A stretch of 64,000 nucleotides of DNA, from NCBI GenBank assembly GCA_028752905.1, contig JAQNBH010000015.1, positions 15,603,669 to 15,667,668 of the forward strand, in the 5' to 3' direction. Under the pieces are notes generated by a model that was not told the origin of the DNA, made no database searches, and saw only the letters and a list, made by a program, of their open reading frames with translations. Positions 56,501 to 64,000 of the stretch are shown here, in pieces. The stretch comes from Cladorhizidae sp. MBARI D1340-BT2 (taxonomy: Eukaryota > Porifera > Demospongiae > Poecilosclerida > Cladorhizidae). Positions within the stretch are counted from its first letter, which is position 1, and every line of letters starts with the position of its first letter. The translations under genes were made by a program, and so were the position numbers.

Positions 56501-57890
56501 TGCTGTGTTCTTGGCACAGGACACTGATGAGGAAGACCTGGAGTTGGAGGAAGTGAAACGTGCACACATTATGCCAGAATCTCACCACATTGAATTGGAA
56601 AAGTTTAAACGAGTACAAAAATGTGCTCCAAGATATACCTGGAAGAACTAATGCAGTTCAGCATGATATTCCCACAGATGTTACTGTCCCCATCAGGTTA
56701 CCCCCTTACAGACTTGCACATCATTCCCAAGAAGTTTTGAGGGAGGAAATTAGGACCCTCTTACACCAAGGCATTATTAGACCCTCTAAGAGCCCTTGGT
56801 CAGCCCCCATAGTTTTGGTAGCAAAGAAGGATGGCACCAAGAGAATGTGCGTTGATTATAGGAAACTAAACAAGGTGACTATAAATGACCCATATCCCCT
56901 GCCCAACATTGAAGAGTTGATCTCTAACCTTGGATCATCTAAGTACATTACCACTCTTGACTTATCCAAAGGATATTACCAGGTTCCAGTTAATCCAAAA
57001 CATTGTGAAAAGACAGCTTTTGTGATGCCCAATGGGAAGTACTAGTTTGTTACTAAGCCATTTGGCCTGATATCAGCCCCCTCCACCTTCCAAAGGCTTA
57101 TGGACGAGGTATTGGATGGATTACAGGAGTTTACAGTTGCCTATTTGGACGACATTCTTATCTACTGTCAAACATGGAAAGAACACATGGCCCATTTAAA
57201 TACCGTGTTTACGAAGTTTAGAAGAGCGGGACTGACTGTCAAAGAGAGGAAATGCACGTTTGCAAGTGGTAGTTGTGTGTATTTAGGACACATAGTGGGA
57301 AATGGGTTAGTAAAGCCTATGGACTGCAAAGTGCATGCAGTCAGGAATTTTAAGCAACCTAAGACCGAAAAGGATTTTAGATCGTTCCTGGGACTATGTG
57401 GCTATTATAGGAAGTTTATTCCCAGTTTTTCAACAATAGCCACCCCTTTGTCTGAGCTGACCAGAAAGAACATGTCAAAGAAAGTCAGTTGGACTAAAAA
57501 GTGTGATCAGGCGTTTGTAGAACTAAAGGAAGCGTTGACTGCAGCCCCTATTCTAACTACCCCTGATTGGACCTTGCCATTCATTTTACAGACCGATGCT
57601 TCTGCATCAGGGTTAGGATATGTGTTGAGCCAGGTGAACCCGAAGGGAGAAGAACACCCCATTGCTTTTGCCTCAAGGAAATTGTCACCCAGCGAGAGGA
57701 ACTATTCTGCAATTGAAAGAGAAGCGCTTGCAATAGTCAAAGGTGTCAAACATTTCAGGATCTATCTAGGGGGGACAACATTCACTATTCAGACAGATCA
57801 CAACCCCCTCACCCACCTGAGTAATTTGAAAGACAGCCACGGCAGGTTAGCCAGGTGGGCTCTTTCCTTACAACCTTATGAAACACTTCT
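56501..57890 (+). pseudogene. pol: Ty3/gypsy pol: RT and RNase H fragment
   Basis: Starts in the pre-RT spacer at the gap. After one frameshift near 56605 it reads DIPGRTNAVQHDIPTDV, PYRLAHHSQEVLREEIRTLL, MCVDYRKLNKVTINDPYPLP, LDLSKGYYQVPV, then TAG at 57043-57045 in place of a residue. KPFGLISAPSTFQRLMDEV and catalytic AYLDDILIY near 57140 follow. RNase H has LQTDASASGLG near 57593, AIEREALAIV near 57715 and TDHNPLTHL near 57798. Similarity ends abruptly near 57890. With only one stop and one shift this is a fairly young fragment of a lineage different from the pol at 23096. Confidence 0.88.
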
Positions 57891-60826
57891 TTTCAGCACC
57901 AGTGGTATAGCAATTCGAACAGTTTGCTGTCCACGACAATTGTTTGTAGCAGAAGGTGCTGAATCAAAGCTTACTTGCACATTGTTTGAATCATGTTGCC
58001 AATCTCTGTAGCCATGAAGCTCTCTCAGAAATTGTTCTTGGTAAAGGGTTAGATGCAGCTTATATTCTTCTGGCACATTTTGAGATGTGTTCGCATGCCA
58101 CCTATAACCTTTGCTTCTTCCAGCCAGGGAGCCACATGGAAGTTGCAAGGAAGCCACGGATACCTATTCTCCCAGCATTGTAAGGTCTTCTCCAGGAGAT
58201 CCATTTTACAACCTACCCTGCCTTCAGAGCATTCTAGCTCTAGTTAGTGGAAGACCTCCGAGTCAACTTGTTGGCTGAAAATTGGTGCTCCACCATGCTG
58301 TTCCTCTTCTTCTTCCCACTGTCTACATTGGCATCAAGCAAAGTATCATAATTTTTTTCCCTCTCTCTCACTCTTTTTCTCTCCACTCCAAACCATTTTA
58401 GCAGTCAACATCACGTTATGCGTTACTTGTGCCCTGGACCACTTTTAAGTTTCGCCCCCGCATGAACCTTTTCCATCAGAATGTTTAACAGCTCAAGAGA
58501 GTTCATGTGTTACATGTGCTTTCTATTTTTTTAAACTTGACAATTGAGTTATGTAGAACATTAAACAATGCATGCCTTAAAAAGCTAAACAACACATGCT
58601 GTAAATAGTTACAACCAAATGCCTCAAATGGAAAATAAATTACATGGCGCTCTTGTAGCACATGCACTTTGAAGGCAAAGAAAGTGACATAGTTAGCTAT
58701 TGAGCCTCAGGATAGCAATAAAGTATATATTGAGTCATTCCATAGTATTTTAACCTCCATTCTTCTTTCCTGAAGTGTACAGTCGAGTGTTAGTTGAGCA
58801 ATCCATTGAATGAATGATAATTAATGCAGTGTGTGTTAATCTCCCGTCTTGAAGCAGTTTTGTTCTACTGTCGAGCATAAGTCTCTAATCCTCCTCTTCT
58901 CTAACCTTGCTTGCTCTTATATTAGTACCCCTTGATAGGTCTAGTAGCATTGTCGTGAGCCAGTCTATTCAGAATCTCATTGTCATTATACCAATCAGTA
59001 CAAGTTACTCTACCACTTTCTTTCTGTTATTTTTGTGCCAATTGCTTTGCTTAATAGTAACCCTTGTGTAGGTTTCTGTTTCATTATCTTGCAATCATCA
59101 GGTATCCTATTTCTGTGAGTATCTTGGTGACAGAAAACAAAAGATGCTGTGTTTGATGAGAGAGTGCGATAAGTCGACTACCATTGCAAGCAGATTAAGG
59201 TATGCCTGAAGTAGTGTGGGATAAGGAATTCTATGCTATGCTACAGCAATAATGGAAGCATTTCCAGGCAGGCAGCGAGATGACAGAGATTAAAAAAATT
59301 GTGATTGAGCAGATAAAGCTCGATGGTGAGAACCATAACAGCTTCACCATGTATTAAAATCTAGAGGCTACACTCTCTCTATCTGCATGGTTCTCCAATA
59401 TGGATATCTGACATGCAAATAAGGTGTGTACATAATTATTCTAACTGAGTGGTAAGGCTAACGGTCAAGAGATTAGAGTTGGCTCAGCAGTCTCATACAT
59501 AATGGTCTGGCAAATTTGAAGATGTAGTGTGGACTGATAAGTGCACAATAAAATCCCCCCCCCCCCTCCCAAACCAAGGTGCACTGATTAGGATCCCACA
59601 TAACTATGTGAATACAGATATAATTGCAGGCCAAACTCAATGAAAGTTCGTGTCTGTGCTGGGATAAGCCTGTGAGATGCAAGCAAGATTTGCATCTTAA
59701 GGTATCATGTGGGCCTGTTGTATGTAGAACTTTTGTTTTGTTTGTAACTGTGTATAAATGTGTTCTATTGTTAATTATTATTTTAGGAGTTTATTGTGTT
59801 GTATTTATTATTAGTAGCTGGAACATTGCCTTCCTATTTTGATTGTTAATTAATTATTTCTATTTTAATTAAGGTAATACTAGTAGTATAGTATGTGCCT
59901 ACACATATTATTAGGCTTATTGTAATCCTGCTAGAAATAGTGGTTGCCACAAGCAATCTTCATGCTATTGCCCTACAGTATGTTAGGATCAGGTAATTGT
60001 GTTGTATGCTCATACTATAGGAGGAGTACCAGCTAGAGTCCAACAGCAACTTTATATGCAGCACATCATAATACCAAGTGTGTCATATGTCAACTGCCTA
60101 TAATGTAAAGGGTTACCTGTAGCTGCTTGTAACATTATAATAGATATTGTATATTACTTGTTAACTCCGTCAATCTTAGTACGGGATTATTTTGATAATT
60201 ATTCTCTGTAACTCGTAGTGAGATAGAGAAAGTGTTGGTAATTTACAAGCTCCCCCTCTCCCTTCCCCCAAGTGACTAGGCTAGACTTGACCACATCGTG
60301 CAGCACTGAGGCCCTCCACTCAAAACTCAATATGCCACCATCATGACGTGATACTGGTCTGACATTAATGACTCATGGTCCTAAAATTCATGTCTGTAGG
60401 GATGTCTGACACATCTTTCACGGTAGGGGAATCTGAGCAGTGCCAAGTTTTGTATGTCAAATTGTCAGAGGCACTTATCTGTCCATGTGTCATCATGGAA
60501 TGTCTGCCTGACATTTCCCTCCCACTACCATCCAGGGTCTTAGCAATACCCCTGTTCAGCAATAGGACCACTTCATGGCTCTCAGTCATGCCCTATTTCA
60601 GCAGTAGTGCTTGTTGTCTATGGCCTGGCTGCATGCTACATGCTTCTGGCATTATGAGTTGCTACCATGGGATATGGTGGGCCCTGCACTGGTTCTATAT
60701 CTTTACAAATATTCTATGGTCGTAATTTATATACCAAAATGCAGTATCCATTCTGATAGTAGTTTTTGTTTTGCCATAGCGATTTATGTTTTGGAACTAC
60801 TAGAAGTGGACTTATATTCATGCGAA
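57891..60826. other. No gene recognised
   Basis: AT-rich, with short frames on both strands and no family motifs. A C-run lies near 59556-59568. I see no repeat of the other families, no RNA gene and no splice-supported exon chain. Confidence 0.45.
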
Positions 60827-61145
60827 GGGGGTCTAAAATAGAAACACTAAAAAAACCTTGTGGTTGGAACTTTGGAGCTCCATAGATTCTGCAGACTTAA
60901 CTGTGTGAACTTGATATATAGCTCAAATGATAGAACTCTCTATGTGCTCTCTTTTGTTATCAAATTTTTTCCATAGGTATAACTACATGCAGCCAAAGTG
61001 GGAATCCTCAAAATCAGTATATATGCCTGAACTGTTCGTAGTGTTTCATTGGAAAGTGCTAACTATTGTTATATGTGGCTAGAGGAAGCCCTACTATAAA
61101 AAATAAGTGTATTCATTCGGCGCTAAAACACGACTAGTGCTGGTC
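60827..61145. mobile_element. Long-TIR MITE, copy 4 (left half only)
   Basis: GGGGGTCTAAAATAG at 60827 opens the element. CTTGTGGTTGG, GGAGCTCCATAGATTCTGCA near 60884, TTGATATATAGCTCAAATGA near 60909, and GGCTAGAGGAAGCCCTACT near 61078 follow the left arm and centre of the element at 8358. The right half is replaced by the microsatellite. Confidence 0.65.
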
Positions 61146-61159
61146 CTGAAAAAAATATC

Positions 61160-62924
<1,765 letters not shown>

Positions 62925-64000
62925 TTTACCAATGCTTTCAATTCCATCCGGAGGGATCGTATGCTCGAGGCTCTATGTCCGACAATCTACAATTTTGTCT
63001 ATTCGATGTACGCTGCTCCTTCCATCCTCCAATGGGGTGACCGGTCTATTTCATCAGTTGAGAGAGTACAGCAGGGAGATCCTTTGGGTCCACTACTTTT
63101 CTGCCTAACACTACATCAACACAGTCGGCAATTGAGATCAGATTTCAATGTGCTCTATTTGGATGATGTCACTTTAGGTGGGAACTGCCAAGACCTAATC
63201 CATGATTTGAAAGTGATGGGGGATGCTGTTGAGCTGGGCTTATTGCTGAACACGGCGAAGTACGAGATTATAAGCCATGACATGACTACATGTGGAACCC
63301 TTCTCGGTTCACTTCCTGGTGCACAATTGGTGCCCCCTTCTCCTCAGTTGTTGGGTTCTCCCCTAGGAGACAATGCGTGTATCTCAGCAGTTTTGGCTGA
63401 CAAGGTGGAGGCTCTGAGAAGGTTGGGTGAACGACTGAAATTCCTGTCGGCTCACGATGCCTTGGTACTATTACGCAATTGCTTTGCCCTCCCGAAGCTT
63501 TTGCATGTCCTTCGCACCGCCCCTTGCTTTCAATTAGCCACCCTGGAGACCTATGATGTCTGTCTGCGGGAAATCCTATGCAGTATTACCAACACCTTTC
63601 TGGAGCCAGGTAGCTCAGCGTGGTCACAAGCCACTCTTCCAGTGAAGTTTGGGGGTCTGGGGATCCGCAGTGCCGTTGAAGTCGCTCCCTCTGCTTTTCT
63701 GGCCTCAACTTATTCTTCGTCTGAGCTGGTCAACGCCATCCTTCCCCCATCCTTCAGGTCACTCTCTGCTCCTTTCATGGTCGAGGCGCAGTCATGCTGG
63801 TCAGTGGGACATGATCACCAGCCTCCTGAGGGTGCTGCTGCTTGCAAGCAGAAGTGGTGGGACAGTTTGCGGGCTGCTTCTGCTGCTGAACGGCTGCTAC
63901 AGGGTGCAGAAAATGATGAGGAGCGTGCCCGTCTTCTCTCAGTGTCCACCAAGGAGTCGGGTGCCTGGCTGAGGGCATTGCCTTTGACAGCTCTAGGCCT
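62925..64000 (+). CDS. LINE reverse transcriptase, open to the window edge, copy R3
   Basis: One frame without stops from 62925 to the last base. It starts FTNAFNSIRRDRMLEAL (RT motif A, its Asp just lost at the microsatellite junction), then QQGDPLGPLLFCLTLHQH (motif B), VLYLDDVTLGG near 63150 (catalytic box intact), thumb-like LGERLKFLSAHDALVLLRN, and LPVKFGGLGIRSAVE. KESGAWLRALPLTALGL at the edge begins the C-terminal region seen in copies R1 and R2. It is 5' truncated, since the N-terminus and motifs 1-2 are missing, but otherwise the least decayed copy of this family here. Confidence 0.8.

Noticed and set aside
56323..56651. Frames across the N run
   Set aside because: They span the assembly gap; only the right-hand part belongs to the gypsy pol.

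Overview
This is a eukaryotic, animal-type window. It is AT-rich, its host-like gene models are intron-split with clean GT-AG junctions, and most of the rest is mobile DNA of kinds common in marine invertebrates: Ty3/gypsy elements, Penelope-like elements, piggyBac, hAT/zf-MYM and several LINE families. A sponge or other early-branching or marine invertebrate is plausible, but no species-diagnostic sequence is visible. I see no tRNA, rRNA, CRISPR or bacterial operon structure.

Layout. 1-5850: a decayed piggyBac transposon on the minus strand, with a gag-protease LTR element (about 764-3187) apparently inside it. 5851-9246: mostly non-coding, with a 500-bp foldback made of 24-bp repeats (6321-6820) and a long-TIR MITE (8358-9246). 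9364-15570: ornithine-decarboxylase-like copy 1, eight exons, now broken. 15825-21710: minus-strand mobile debris (a LINE with a C-terminal CCHC/endonuclease-like region, a Penelope-like element, a hAT, a gypsy RT/RNase H piece). About 21790-21925: relic of a third ODC exon 6. 22072-24942: two gypsy pol fragments fused head to tail. 25896-28310: a zf-MYM-type hAT pseudogene. 29286-34147: ODC-like copy 2, open over exons 2-8, with a Penelope fragment in intron 3. 34257-37266: MITE, LINE debris and a decayed protein of an uncharacterised repeat family.

37395-44813 is the best-resolved structure. It is an LTR retrotransposon with a 5-bp target duplication (CGAGG), into which a second LTR retrotransposon (38629-42368, target duplication GGTAG) has inserted. 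Both lie on the minus strand. The inner element has a single open 891-codon frame: gag, CCHC knuckle and protease, followed not by reverse transcriptase but by coiled coil and a GRIP domain like that at the C-terminus of golgins. It looks like a captured host gene, and I rate it the most interesting object in the window.

45986-48592: retroelement fragments with AT-rich tails, direct repeats and hammerhead-like motifs. 50303-56400: a tandem array of a roughly 1.98-kb unit, each unit with an open PHD-finger frame and a decayed LINE RT, running into a 100-N gap. 56501-57890: gypsy RT-RNase H. 57891-60826: nothing recognised. 60827-62924: half a MITE and 1.8 kb of AAT-type microsatellite. 62925-64000: a LINE RT frame that stays open to the window edge.

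The only host-like genes are the ODC family. Copy 2 keeps the PLP lysine and the antizyme-binding region but has lost several substrate and cofactor residues, which suggests an antizyme-inhibitor-like role rather than an enzyme. Everything else is parasitic DNA in various states of decay.
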